A DNA stretch of 64,000 nucleotides from Streptomyces sp. NBC_01298 (GCF_035978755.1 NZ_CP108414.1:5022001-5086000), one strand, 5' to 3'. Numbered from the stretch's first letter, positions 35,872 through 45,371 are shown. Notes: generated from the letters alone by a model not told the origin. Numbers and translations are program-made.

Positions 35872-36651
35872 CTACGCGGCGTTCTGCGCGGCCAACTCCC
35901 GTGCCGCCTCGGTCAGGTCCTTCGCCGTGTCGATCGCCCGCCAGTAGGCCCCCTGGGGCAGCGGGAAGCCCGCGAGCCGCCGCTCACGGGCCAGGCGCGG
36001 GAACGTCGTCCGCTCGTGGTCCCCCAAATCCGGCAGCAGAGCCGCGAATTCGGGCCCGAAGACGTACACGCCGGCATTGACCGGATACGGGGACTGCGGC
36101 GCCTCGATGAAGTCCAGTACGTGCCCGTACTCGTTGATCTCCACCACCCCCCACGGAATGCGCGGCCGGGCGAGCGCCAGCGTGGCCGTGGCACCGCGCT
36201 CGGCATGGAAAGCGGCCATCTCGCGCAGCGAGAAACGGGTCCACACGTCGCCGTTGGTCGCGTACCAGGAGCGGTCGGGATGCGGGAGGTGCCGGGCGGC
36301 GTACTTCAGGCCCCCGCCCCGGCCCAGCGGCTCGTCCTCCACGACGGTGGTCACCCGCAGCGGCAACGGCGCCTCGGCCAGCCACTGCTGGAGCACCTCG
36401 GCGAGGTGCCCGCAGGAGACCACCGCGTCCGTCACCCCCTCGGAGGCCAGCCACGCGAGCTGGTGCCCGATGATCGGCATCCCCGTACCGGGGATCTCCA
36501 CCATCGGCTTGGGGCGGTCGTCCGTGTACGGCCGCAGCCGCGAACCCTGGCCCCCCGCCAGGACAACCGCCTGGGTCGGGGAGGCCGGGAACGCGGCCGC
36601 GTGGGATCGGTCGGAACGCCCGGAGCTTTCGGAACGCTCGGAATCGGTCAT
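35872..36651 (-). CDS. Sugar-1-phosphate nucleotidyltransferase family protein
   Basis: 259 residues from ATG 36651; no clear Shine-Dalgarno, and a 9-bp repeat precedes it. The Rossmann-like NTP motif is AVVLAGGQGSRLRPYTDDRP with KPMVEIPG, and the sugar domain has TNGDVWTRFSLREM and VNAGVYVFGPE. It should transfer NMP to a sugar 1-phosphate (UDP-, GDP- or dTDP-sugar) for cell-surface polysaccharide. The exact sugar cannot be read from sequence. A secreted small protein gene lies 66 bp upstream on the same strand; co-transcription is possible. Confidence 0.85.
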   Translation of the reverse strand: MTDSERSESSGRSDRSHAAAFPASPTQAVVLAGGQGSRLRPYTDDRPKPMVEIPGTGMPIIGHQLAWLASEGVTDAVVSCGHLAEVLQQWLAEAPLPLRVTTVVEDEPLGRGGGLKYAARHLPHPDRSWYATNGDVWTRFSLREMAAFHAERGATATLALARPRIPWGVVEINEYGHVLDFIEAPQSPYPVNAGVYVFGPEFAALLPDLGDHERTTFPRLARERRLAGFPLPQGAYWRAIDTAKDLTEAARELAAQNAA

Positions 36652-36654
36652 GTC

Positions 36655-36684
36655 GTTGTCGTCATTGTCGTCATTGTCGTCGTG
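36655..36684. repeat. 9-bp tandem repeat GTCGTCATT upstream of the nucleotidyltransferase
   Basis: Three to four units just before the start codon. Confidence 0.8.
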
Positions 36685-36716
36685 TTCCGGTGCGGAAGGG
36701 CGTGCGGCGGCGGCCG

Positions 36717-37130
36717 TCAGCCCATGGAGGCGACGCCGGACGCGTACGCGGTGTCGCACACCGGCCGCGCGAACGACTGGGCCTTCGTGGGCCCGTAGGC
36801 GTCCACCGCGGCCCGCCCGAGGGCGCGCGCGATCCCCACGCAGTGCTCGGCGAGGGACGGCCGCCGGTCGACCTCCTGCTGGAGGTGGGTGAGGACGTCA
36901 CCCGGCTGCTCGCCCTGCTGGATCTCGCTCAACAGCTTTTCGCGCAGCACGTCCTGGGCGGCGCGGGGCTTCGCGGGGACGGAGACGTCCTCGGCGGACG
37001 CGGTCAGGATCTGGGAGGGGGTGTTGTCCGCCCAGGGGACCATGGTGACCGCGAGGGTCCCGGACAGGACCAGGACGACGGGCAGGACCAGGGCGAGGGA
37101 TCGGCCGATACGGCGGGCAGTGTGGGTCAC
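36717..37130 (-). CDS. Secreted or membrane-anchored hypothetical protein
   Basis: 137 residues. A short basic N-terminus and a hydrophobic core (LALVLPVVLVLSGTLAVTM) form a signal anchor or signal peptide. The rest is soluble and helical, with EKLLSEIQQGEQPGDVLTHL and two Cys (EHCVGIAR, RPVCDTAY) that could form a disulfide outside. No family is recognised. It is conserved in this position in Streptomyces, just upstream of the nucleotidyltransferase (from memory). Confidence 0.75.
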   Translation of the reverse strand: MTHTARRIGRSLALVLPVVLVLSGTLAVTMVPWADNTPSQILTASAEDVSVPAKPRAAQDVLREKLLSEIQQGEQPGDVLTHLQQEVDRRPSLAEHCVGIARALGRAAVDAYGPTKAQSFARPVCDTAYASGVASMG

Positions 37131-37306
37131 GAGGGCGAGAGTAGCGCTCGGTGAAGATATGGCGACATTTAGTCACCCGGTCGGGGGATGGTTCGACGTG
37201 GCTTTTCGAATTAAGGGTTGACGCTTGGGGCCGAATGGCCCGATCTGCCGGACTCGGGCGCCAACTCGGACCAGACTTCGGACGGGACTTCGGACCGGAA
37301 CTCGCG

Positions 37307-37341
37307 CCGAAGGGGCGCCCCTTGACGGGACGCCCCTTCGG
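37307..37341 (-). terminator. Hairpin terminator of msiK
   Basis: 11-bp arms CCGAAGGGGCG / CGCCCCTTCGG, loop 13 nt, 26 bp past the msiK stop. Confidence 0.7.
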
Positions 37342-37367
37342 CGGCTGCGGTTCGCTGCGCGTACGGG

Positions 37368-38456
<1,089 letters not shown>

Positions 38457-38504
38457 GGTGATGAATCCCTTCTACCGGCAGGAACGTGCCGGACGATCCG
38501 AGTG

Positions 38505-38520
38505 GAAGGTCTAGTCCAGT
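38505..38520. promoter_or_regulatory. DasR-responsive-element-like site upstream of msiK
   Basis: GAAGGTCTAGTCCAGT matches the dre consensus ACTGGTCTAGACCAGT at 12 of 16 positions. AGTCCA/TGGACT arms overlap it (38514-38526). Position, upstream of msiK, fits GlcNAc control. Confidence 0.5.
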
Positions 38521-38644
38521 GGACTGGACTCGGCCCGACGCTACCCGCCCGCGCCGCTCCTGTCAGCACCTGGACGCGACCGATTTCCAGGGCGTTTCCA
38601 CAGGCCGGGGGCGACTGTCAGAGGCGGCTGCTTTGATCACGCCC

Positions 38645-39313
38645 ATGACCATCTACGACGTGACCCGCGCGCTGCCGGACATCGAGACCCTGCGCGACCG
38701 CTGCCGGGCGATGGCGGCGCTGGAACTGGTGATCAGCGGCGAAGAGGACGACGGCTACTTCTCCTACGATCCGCAGTGGGGCCCGGGCGAGGAAGCGGCA
38801 CTGATGGACAACGGCTCCGGCGACGACTACGCGATCGTCTTCACGGCCGACGGGGTCTTCGGGCACGGCTTCGACCACGAGTCGGTGATGAGCCCGTGGG
38901 CGGACACCGACCACGAGGACGGCTGGCCCGGCCTGACCGACGGCATACCCGAGGCCTTCCGGCCGTACCTCACGGAGCCCGCCTTCTGCGTCGACGGAGT
39001 GCTCAACGCCACCGCAGTCTTCTGGCGCGAGACCGCCGACACGCAGTGGCGCGCGGGCAAGGTGGAGTTCCCGGAGGGCAAGTCCGACCCGGACGGCGCG
39101 GACTACCTCTTCGAGCTCCTCGTGGCGGGCACCCCGGAGGCCTACCGCGACTTCGCCGAGGACTACTACGAGACGGACCTCCCGCTGGAGGCGATCCGCC
39201 ACGTATGGGAGCTGCGCCCGCTCACGCAGGCGGTCGTGGACGCCCTCAACCCGGGGCTGCCGCTGGCGGCGGTGGCTCCGCGGGTGGCGCGGGCGGGGTA
39301 TCCGGGGGTTTGA
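38645..39313 (+). CDS. Hypothetical protein, 222 residues
   Basis: ATG 38645 begins MTIYDVTRALPDIETLRDRC. The protein is acidic and has a repeated D-H-E/G-F-D-H pattern (FGHGFDHESVMSP, DTDHEDGWPG) that may bind a cation. The C-terminal domain contains FELLVAGTPEAYRDFAEDYYE. A family of Streptomyces hypotheticals with this plan is known to me only as unannotated proteins, so function is unknown. Its stop is 4 bp from an IS-end-like direct repeat. Confidence 0.75.
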   Translation: MTIYDVTRALPDIETLRDRCRAMAALELVISGEEDDGYFSYDPQWGPGEEAALMDNGSGDDYAIVFTADGVFGHGFDHESVMSPWADTDHEDGWPGLTDGIPEAFRPYLTEPAFCVDGVLNATAVFWRETADTQWRAGKVEFPEGKSDPDGADYLFELLVAGTPEAYRDFAEDYYETDLPLEAIRHVWELRPLTQAVVDALNPGLPLAAVAPRVARAGYPGV

Positions 39314-39317
39314 GGGT

Positions 39318-39374
39318 GGGGCAGAGCACCAGATTTTTGACCTGCTGAGGGGCCAGAGCACTTCACTTTTGACC
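39318..39374. repeat. Two 25-26-bp imperfect direct repeats (IS-end remnant)
   Basis: Units at 39318-39342 and 39349-39374: GGGGCAGAGCAC...TTTTTGACC and GGGGCCAGAGCAC...CTTTTGACC. Repeated terminal boxes ending in (A/T)TTTTGACC are typical of IS21-type ends; no transposase gene of that kind is present. Confidence 0.6.
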
Positions 39375-39420
39375 CCAGTGCCGCCCTCGCGAGCAGCGCT
39401 TCCTGCTTCACAGTCCGCTG

Positions 39421-39455
39421 CCGTCTGGTGCAGCCCTGAGGGATGCACCAGACGG
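39421..39455. ncRNA. Hairpin of the IS605-like right end (possible omega-RNA 3' region)
   Basis: 12-bp perfect arms CCGTCTGGTGCA / TGCACCAGACGG with an 11-nt loop, 63 bp beyond the tnpB remnant's 3' end. In IS200/IS605 elements the omega-RNA covers this place. Its transcription is not shown. Confidence 0.4.
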
Positions 39456-39517
39456 TCTTACGCAGACTCCACAGGCATGAAGACCGACGGCCCGTCGGCC
39501 CGTTGCTCGTGCATGGC

Positions 39518-40620
39518 TTATGCGGTCAGGCCGCACTCCGGTAGTTCCGACGCCCGGATGAGAGAGGGCGGGCACTTGCCGGGAGGCAGCGCCGTCACCA
39601 CCAGGTTGTACAGCCGGAGCCCCTCGTCGCGGAGGTTCACCGCGGCGTTCGCGTCACGGTCATGGACGGCCCCGCAGGCGGCACACGTCCACGACCGGAC
39701 GGACAGGCCGAGCCGCTCGCCCTTGGTGTGGCAGGCGGAACAGCGCCGGGTGGAGGGGAAGAACCGGTCCACGACGATCAGGCGACGGCCAGGTCTTCCA
39801 CCACGAGCACTTGGTTCTCGCGCACGAGGCGGGTGGTGAGCTGGTCGAGGCCTTCCTTCCGGACGTCACTGATCAAGGCGTACAGCCTGGCGATCTTCGC
39901 GCGGGCCTTGCCGCGGTTGGCTGATCCCTTCTGCTTGCGGTGCAGCTCCCTCTGGAGCCGCGCCAGCTTCTTCTCGTACTTCTTCAGTAGCTTCGGATGG
40001 TCCACGGTGCTGCCGTCGTCCAAGGTGACGAGTGCTGCCAGTCCGAGGTCGATGCCGACGGCCTTCGGGGTATCCGCACCGGGGGTGAGTGCGGCGGGCA
40101 GAGGTGCGATCCGCTCTTCCACGAGGGCGTAGAGGAAGAAGCGGCCGGCGCGGTCGCGGGTCACCGTCAGCTTCACCGGCGTGATCCCGGCGGGCAGTGG
40201 GCGGGACCAACGCACGTCCAGTGGCTCCGTCTGCTTCGCCAGGGCTATGAGCCCCGTGCCCGGCCGCTCGGGGTCCTCGTGCCAGCGGAAGCCGGTACGG
40301 ACGTACGTCGCCGAGCCGAGGGAGACGCTGTGCTCCTCCCATGCCTTCACCCGGAGTGCCAAGCCCTCGTTGTAGACCCACCGGCAGGCGCCGAACGTCC
40401 TCAGCAGCTGCTCGGCCTGCGCGTCGATGGGGTAGAAGCGGTAGCGGTAGGCACGCTGTTGCGTCCCCGGTTCCTTGGCGCGGCTCGTGATCGGTTTGGC
40501 GGCACGCTGCTGGTGCTTGCGCTGGTCCGGGATGCCCAGGACCTCGCGCTTGAGGCGCTTGGCCTCGGCGCCCATGACGCGCTTCACCTGCTCCGCGGCT
40601 TCGGCCACGAACCCTCCCAC
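39518..40620 (-). pseudogene. Broken tnpB (IS200/IS605-family RNA-guided nuclease)
   Basis: Two ORFs, 39778-40620 (280 aa) and 39518-39772 (84 aa), together form one TnpB with an internal deletion. The first contains FYPIDAQAEQLLRTFGACRW, the RuvC-I Asp in GIDLGLAALV and the RuvC-II Glu in VVEDLAVA, then stops. The second starts at ...DRFFPSTRRCSACHTK, the zinc ribbon with CAACGAVHDRDANAAVN and the RuvC-III Asp. Between VVEDLAVA and VVDRFFPS, about 30 residues of the family (ARAISDAGWGEFRR...-like) are missing, with a frameshift. Catalytic residues remain but on separate chains, so it is very probably inactive. Confidence 0.88.
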
Positions 40621-40627
40621 CCTTACG

Positions 40628-40642
40628 GTCCGATAGTCGGAC
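40628..40642. mobile_element. IS605-like left-end palindromes
   Basis: GTCCGA-TAG-TCGGAC at 40628-40642 and GTAC-TTCA-GTAC at about 40645-40656 lie just upstream of the tnpB remnant, where subterminal hairpins of the element are expected. The element lacks a tnpA. Confidence 0.5.
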
Positions 40643-40767
40643 GTGTACTTCAGTACGGAGAACGAACGGGTGGGCGGGGGGTTACCGACGTCGGAAAGTT
40701 CTTCGCGGCGGGGTCTGGCGGCTGTGTAGAGTGAAGGCGATTCTGTGCGCTGTGCAGTGTCATATGT

Positions 40768-40844
40768 GCCCCCTTAGCTCAGCTGGCCAGAGCGCCGCTC
40801 TTGTAAAGCGTAGGTCGTCGGTTCGAATCCGACAGGGGGCTCCA
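40768..40844 (+). tRNA. tRNA-Thr (anticodon UGU), CCA encoded
   Basis: Acceptor GCCCCCT pairs with AGGGGGC; D stem GCTC/GAGC; anticodon stem CCGCT with loop CTTGTAA gives anticodon TGT (Thr, codon ACA); T stem GTCGG/CCGAC with loop TTCGAAT. Discriminator T and CCA follow at 40841-40844. The first pair of the anticodon stem is C:U, a mild mismatch. Confidence 0.97.
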
Positions 40845-40890
40845 TTCCAGGTCAGAGGTTGTGTGATCACTGGGATTCGTACAGAAGCGG

Positions 40891-40921
40891 AAGGCCCCGG
40901 GTGATCACCCGGGGCCTTTTT
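40891..40921. terminator. Strong bidirectional terminator of tRNA-Thr
   Basis: Perfect 28-bp palindrome AAGGCCCCGGGTGA... (40891-40918) followed by TTTTT; serves the tRNA and the converging oxidoreductase gene. Confidence 0.95.
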
Positions 40922-40930
40922 GTGTGTCCC

Positions 40931-42313
40931 TCAGCCGCGGCCCGAGATGCGGTCTGCCAGGCGGGCCAGCGGGGTTGTCGTAGGGGTGTGGGTGGTGGAT
41001 TCTCGGCGGTCCGCTTCGCGGTAGGCGGCGTAGAGGGCCTGGACGCCCAGCCAGCGGAAGGGTTCCGGCTCCCAGCGGCGGACGCGGTGGTTGACCCAGG
41101 GGAGGGTCGTGAGGTCCGTCTTGTCGCCCAGGACCAGGTCGCGCAGGGTGCGGGCCGCGAGGTTGGCCGTCGCCACGCCGGAGCCCACGTAGCCGCCGGC
41201 CCAGCCGAGGCCTGAGGTGGCGTCCAGGGTGACCGTGGCGCACCAGTCGCGGGGGACGCCCAGGACTCCCGACCAGGCGTGGGTGATTTCCACGCCGGTG
41301 AGGGCCGGGAAGAAGGAGGTGAGGAGGTTCGTGAGGGAGGCGATTGTGGCGGGCTGGGTGCGGCCGTCGTTGTCGGTGCGGGAGCCGTAGCGGTAGGGGA
41401 CGCCGCGGCCGCCGATGGCGATGCGGTCGTCGGCGGTGCGCTGGGCGTACATGTAGGCGTGGGCCATGTCGCCGAGGGTGGCGGCGTCGGACCAGTTGAG
41501 TTGGGCCCACGTCTCCGGGGGGAGGGGGGCCGTGGCGATCATCGAGGAGTTCATCGGGAGCCAGGAGCGCTTCTGGCCCTTGAGGGCTGCGGTGAAGCCC
41601 TCGGTGCAGCGCAGGACGTACGGGGCGCGGACCGTGCCGTACGGGGTGAGGGCGCGGCGCGGGGCGATCTCCGTGACGGGGGTGGACTCGTGGATGACGA
41701 CGCCGAGGCGTTCGCAGGCGGCGGCCAGGCCCTTGACCAGCTTGAGGGGGTGGATGCGGGCTCCGTGCGGGGTCCAGGAGGAGCCGACGGCGTCCGCGAC
41801 GTTGATGCGGGCGCGGGTGTCGGTGGCGTCGTAGAGCTCGCGGTCCGTTTCACCGAAGGCGAGTTCGGCGGTGTGGAAGGCCTTGAGGCGGGAGAGCTGG
41901 GCGGGGGTGCGGGCCACTTCGAGGACTCCGCCGCGGTGGATGTCGGCGTCGATGCCCTCCTTGGCGGCGGTGTCGATGACCTCGGTGACGGTCTCGTTCA
42001 TGGCCTGCTGGAGGCGCTGGGCGGCGGGGCGGCCGTGCAGGGTGGCGTAGCGGTCGCGGCCGGCGATGCCGTTGTAGAGCCAGCCGCCGTTGCGGCCGGA
42101 GGCCCCGTAGCCGCAGAACTTCTGCTCCAGGACGGTGACGCGCAGGTCGGGGGCGGCGGTCTTGAGGTAGTACGCGGTCCACAGGCCGGTGTAGCCGCCG
42201 CCGACGATGACGACGTCGGCGGTGGTGTCGCCGGTGAGCGGGGCGCGGGGTGGGTGGGCGGGGGCGGTCTCGTCCGTCGCGTACCAGAAGGAAATTCCGC
42301 CGTTGATCGTCAT
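40931..42313 (-). CDS. FAD-dependent amino-acid/amine oxidoreductase (DadA/PuuB-like)
   Basis: 460 residues from ATG 42313. The dinucleotide motif is DVVIVGGGYTGLWTAYYLKT, followed by the glycine-oxidase-type LEQKFCGYGASGRNGGWLYN and the C-terminal FAD loop GLGWAGGYVGSGVATANLAA. It should oxidise an amine or amino acid, such as gamma-glutamylputrescine, with FAD; the substrate is not readable. No Shine-Dalgarno precedes the ATG, so the message may be leaderless. It converges on the tRNA-Thr terminator and is divergent from the DsbA-like lipoprotein gene. Confidence 0.88.
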   Translation of the reverse strand: MTINGGISFWYATDETAPAHPPRAPLTGDTTADVVIVGGGYTGLWTAYYLKTAAPDLRVTVLEQKFCGYGASGRNGGWLYNGIAGRDRYATLHGRPAAQRLQQAMNETVTEVIDTAAKEGIDADIHRGGVLEVARTPAQLSRLKAFHTAELAFGETDRELYDATDTRARINVADAVGSSWTPHGARIHPLKLVKGLAAACERLGVVIHESTPVTEIAPRRALTPYGTVRAPYVLRCTEGFTAALKGQKRSWLPMNSSMIATAPLPPETWAQLNWSDAATLGDMAHAYMYAQRTADDRIAIGGRGVPYRYGSRTDNDGRTQPATIASLTNLLTSFFPALTGVEITHAWSGVLGVPRDWCATVTLDATSGLGWAGGYVGSGVATANLAARTLRDLVLGDKTDLTTLPWVNHRVRRWEPEPFRWLGVQALYAAYREADRRESTTHTPTTTPLARLADRISGRG

Positions 42314-42472
42314 GGGGGAGTTGCTACACGGGGTTGTGGAGGGGTGTCCAGGGGCGTGATGTCGGGTTTCGGGGGCTGAGGGGTGGCCGAATGGCTGATG
42401 TGGGGGGTCTGGATCCTCCTTATGGTGGAGCGGGGATTTTGTCAGGTTTTTGTATGAGAGGTGCGGGTTCGT

Positions 42473-43192
42473 ATGGCGCGCGTGGTGAGGGCGGGGCGGC
42501 TGGTCGCGGCGGTGGCGGCCGTGGCCCTGTTGGGCGGGGCGGTCGTCGGGTGCGGTTCCGGGGAGGGGGAGGGGAGGGCCGTGGCCGTCTCCGAGGTTCC
42601 GGTGCGGACGAGTCCGATCGCCGCGCGGCTCGCGGGGCTGCCCGCGGTGGTGGAGGGGGCGAGGATCGTCGTGGGAAAGCCGGACGCGCCGCGTACGGCG
42701 CAGGTGCTGGTGGATCCCAAGTGCGGTCACTGCGCGCGGTTCGAGGAGGCCGGCGGGGAGTCGCTGCTGAAGCTGGCGGTGGCCGGGCAGGTGAAGATCG
42801 AGTACCTGCTGGCGTCCTTCCTGGACCGGGACGGGGCGAGCGGTTCGGTCGATGCGGTGAACGCGCTGCGTGCGTCGGTGGATTCGGGGAAGTTCGCGGA
42901 GTACCACGCGGCGGTCTTCGCGAGTCAGCCGAAGGGGAGGTTCACCGGCGAGCTGCTTCTGCGGATCGCGGACCGGGTGCCGGGGCTGCGCGGGGCGGAC
43001 TTCGACGCGGCGGTGAAGGGGCGGAAGTACGAGGGGTGGGTCGCCGAGGCGGAGCAGGGCTTCGAGGCGACGGGTGCGCAGGGGACGCCGATGGTGCTGG
43101 TGGAGGGGAAGGCCGTGGGGGCGAGGGACGGGTCGCTGTTCGACGCGGGGGCGTTCGCGCGGGCGTTGAAGGGCGTCGGGATCGGGGCTTGA
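42473..43192 (+). CDS. DsbA-like thioredoxin-fold lipoprotein
   Basis: 239 residues. ATG 42473 follows GAGAGG by 11 nt; the longer GTG start at 42461 lies within that site. The signal peptide (VRAGRLVAAVAAVALLGGA) ends in a lipobox V-V-G-C. The redox site is C-G-H-C in VDPKCGHCARFEE, and the cis-Pro motif is GTPMVLVEG near the end, both DsbA/DsbG-type. It probably forms or isomerises disulfides in exported proteins at the outer face of the membrane. A neighbour oxidoreductase is unrelated. Confidence 0.92.
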   Translation: MARVVRAGRLVAAVAAVALLGGAVVGCGSGEGEGRAVAVSEVPVRTSPIAARLAGLPAVVEGARIVVGKPDAPRTAQVLVDPKCGHCARFEEAGGESLLKLAVAGQVKIEYLLASFLDRDGASGSVDAVNALRASVDSGKFAEYHAAVFASQPKGRFTGELLLRIADRVPGLRGADFDAAVKGRKYEGWVAEAEQGFEATGAQGTPMVLVEGKAVGARDGSLFDAGAFARALKGVGIGA

Positions 43193-43294
43193 CTCTGGGA
43201 GGTTCGCGCCGGTATCCGGCTGCGGGGCGTCTCGTCGGACCGGGCGCGAAGAGGGTGTCACCCGTATGTCGGTGACACCCTCTCGTCGTGCGTC

Positions 43295-43735
43295 CTAGAC
43301 GGAAGAGTCGTCGAAAGGGTTGTGCATGATGTCCGACTCCTCGCAGCTCACGACGTCGCCGTAGGAGTTGAGCTTGCAGATCTGGAAGAGGGCCTGGTCG
43401 ACCCAGCCGGCATCCAGGTAGGTGCTCCACTGGGCCTGCGACTGGCCGCTGGGGATGGTCCGCATCTTCCAGGTCCGCTTGCCGATCTCGCCCCAGGTGA
43501 CGAGGCGGATGCCGATGGTGTAGCCGTCGGTCCGGAGGTCCTTGGCGACGATGTTGATCGGGTCGAGGCGGTAGGGGTTGATCCGCCAGCCGATGCCCAC
43601 CTTGCCGTAGTAAGCGGTGGACGAAACGTCCGTCAGGGTGCCGGGGGTCTCCGCGGCCGCGGGGGTGGCGATGAGCGTGGTGATGACGGTGGCCAGAGCC
43701 GCGCCACCGGCGACGAGGCTGTTCTTGAGACGCAA
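43295..43735 (-). CDS. Secreted hypothetical protein
   Basis: 146 residues. TTG 43735 is preferred: GGGGGA precedes it by 5 nt and a proper signal peptide then follows (LRLKNSLVAGGAALATVITT, cleavage near PAAA-ET). An upstream ATG would add 32 residues without a ribosome site. The mature part is beta-rich with DVSSTAYYGKVGIGWRINPY, DGYTIGIRLVTWGEIG and two Cys (ICKLNS, VVSCEESD) that likely form a disulfide. No family is recognised. It is probably extracellular. Confidence 0.78.
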   Translation of the reverse strand: MRLKNSLVAGGAALATVITTLIATPAAAETPGTLTDVSSTAYYGKVGIGWRINPYRLDPINIVAKDLRTDGYTIGIRLVTWGEIGKRTWKMRTIPSGQSQAQWSTYLDAGWVDQALFQICKLNSYGDVVSCEESDIMHNPFDDSSV

Positions 43736-43918
43736 GGATCCCCCAGGGAAGGCGTGTTGGCTGAGAACGCTCACTCTAGCTCGAACTTGATCGTGCCTGA
43801 ACGGTCTCAACTGGGCCCACCTGCTGGTCATTCGGCCTTCCGCCGGCTTCCCGCCGGCTTCCCGCCGGTGACCGGTGACCGGCGCGCGGCGTCGAGCCGG
43901 CGTGCCTAGGGTTGGCTC

Positions 43919-44887
43919 ATGGACTTTGCGGCGGTCGGCGGCTCGGGTGGGAGTGGGTTCGGCGGGGTTCCGGCGCCGTTCGCGCGGGCGCAGGTGCGGG
44001 ACAACGGGGCGGCCGGGCGGGAGTTCGTCGACGCGCTCCCCGCGCGGGTGGCTTCGTTCCTGGAGCGGTGGGAGCTACGGGTGACCGGGCCCGGGATGTA
44101 CGGGGTGACGGCCCTGGTGCTGCCGGTGGTGCGGGCCGACGGGACGGCGGCGGCGCTGAAGCTGCCGGCGCTGGACGAGGAGAACGCGGGCGAGGCGCTC
44201 GCGCTGCGCGCGTGGGCCGGGGAGGGCTGCGTACGGCTGCTGGCGGACGACGCGGAGACCGGCACGCTGCTGCTGGAGAGCCTGGACGAGGGCCGGCCGC
44301 TGTCGGCGTCGGCCGTACGGGACTCCGGGCGTGCGGTGGAGGTGGTCGGCGGGTTGCTGGCGCGGCTGACGGCGGTCCCGGCGCCGGCCGGGCTGCGGCG
44401 GCTCGGGGACGTGGCGGCGGCGATGCTGGAGGCGGTGCCGGGGGCGCTGGCGCGGCTGGGGGAGGGCCGCGAGCGGGGGCTCGTCGCGGACTGCGCGGCG
44501 GCGCTCGCGGAGGTGGCCGGGGAGCCGGGGGACCGGCTGCTGCACTGGGACCTGCACTACGACAACGTTCTGGCGGGCGGGCGCGAGCCGTGGCTGGCCA
44601 TCGATCCGAAGCCGCTGGCCGGTGATCCGGGGTTCGAGCTGCTGCCGGCGCTGGTCAACAACTTCCGGGCGCGGGAGGTGCGGTGGCGCTTCGATTCGCT
44701 CGCGGAGGCGGTCGGGGCGGACCGGGAGCGGGCGCGGGCGTGGACGTTGGGGCGGGTGCTGCAGAACTGTCTGTGGGACGTGGAGGACGGGGACCGGCCG
44801 GCGGTGGTGCAGCTGCGGATCGCGGAGTCGCTGCTGGGGCGGGGTGGGGTGGGGGAGGGGAAGGGCGGCCGGCGCGGGGGCTCGTAG
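43919..44887 (+). CDS. Aminoglycoside/hydroxyurea phosphotransferase family kinase
   Basis: 322 residues of the APH(6)-type kinase family. The catalytic loop is LLHWDLHYDNVLAG (H-x-D-x4-N), followed by the metal Asp in LAIDPKPLAGDPGFEL. The ATP-binding N-lobe has GMYGVTALVLPVVRADGTAA and LKLPALDEENAGE. Relatives phosphorylate streptomycin or hydroxyurea; many chromosomal members have unknown substrates. It is placed between a secreted protein and a GNAT gene, with no antibiotic cluster, so housekeeping use is as likely as resistance. Confidence 0.88.
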   Translation: MDFAAVGGSGGSGFGGVPAPFARAQVRDNGAAGREFVDALPARVASFLERWELRVTGPGMYGVTALVLPVVRADGTAAALKLPALDEENAGEALALRAWAGEGCVRLLADDAETGTLLLESLDEGRPLSASAVRDSGRAVEVVGGLLARLTAVPAPAGLRRLGDVAAAMLEAVPGALARLGEGRERGLVADCAAALAEVAGEPGDRLLHWDLHYDNVLAGGREPWLAIDPKPLAGDPGFELLPALVNNFRAREVRWRFDSLAEAVGADRERARAWTLGRVLQNCLWDVEDGDRPAVVQLRIAESLLGRGGVGEGKGGRRGGS

Positions 44888-44897
44888 GGTGCAGGGC

Positions 44898-45371
44898 ATG
44901 ATCCGTAGCGCAGTCCTCAGCGACGTACCCGTCATCCAGGCCATGATCCGCGAGCTCGCGGAGTACGAGAAGGTGCCGCACGAGGCGCGCGCCACCGAGG
45001 AGCAGTTGCGGGAGGCGCTGTTCGGGGAGCGCCCGGCGGCGTTCGCGCACCTGGCGGTGACGGCGGAGGGCGAGGCGGTCGGGTTCTCGCTGTGGTTCCT
45101 CAGCTTCTCGACGTGGCGGGGGGTGCACGGGATCTACCTGGAGGACCTGTACGTCCGTCCGGGCGTGCGCGGCGGCGGCCACGGCAAGGCGCTGCTGCGG
45201 GAGTTGGCGCGGATCTGCGTGGAGCGCGGGTACGAGCGGCTGGAGTGGTCGGTCCTGAAGTGGAACGAGCCGACGATCGCCTTCTACGAGGCCCTGGGTG
45301 CGCGGCCGCAGGACGAGTGGTCGGTGTACCGGCTGACCGACGGGGCGCTGGCGGAGCTCGGGGGCGAGTAG
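44898..45371 (+). CDS. GNAT N-acetyltransferase (diamine acetyltransferase-like)
   Basis: 157 residues from ATG 44898. Motif A is DLYVRPGVRGGGHGKALLRE, the acetyl-CoA pyrophosphate loop. The sequence IRELAEYEKVPHEARATEEQ and WNEPTIAFYEALGARPQDEW resembles spermidine/spermine or thialysine acetyltransferases. The substrate is therefore probably a small amine, by family. It lies 11 bp after the kinase gene, so the two form an operon. Confidence 0.88.
   Translation: MIRSAVLSDVPVIQAMIRELAEYEKVPHEARATEEQLREALFGERPAAFAHLAVTAEGEAVGFSLWFLSFSTWRGVHGIYLEDLYVRPGVRGGGHGKALLRELARICVERGYERLEWSVLKWNEPTIAFYEALGARPQDEWSVYRLTDGALAELGGE

Noticed and set aside
39518..40620. Active TnpB nuclease
   Set aside because: The gene is split by a deletion and frame change, so I annotate it as a pseudogene.
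40768..40844. Integrative-element attachment site at tRNA-Thr
   Set aside because: No integrase and no duplicate of the tRNA 3' end seen in the window.
43919..44887. Antibiotic-resistance determinant (APH)
   Set aside because: The kinase fold is clear, but there is no antibiotic cluster or mobile context; resistance cannot be claimed from sequence.
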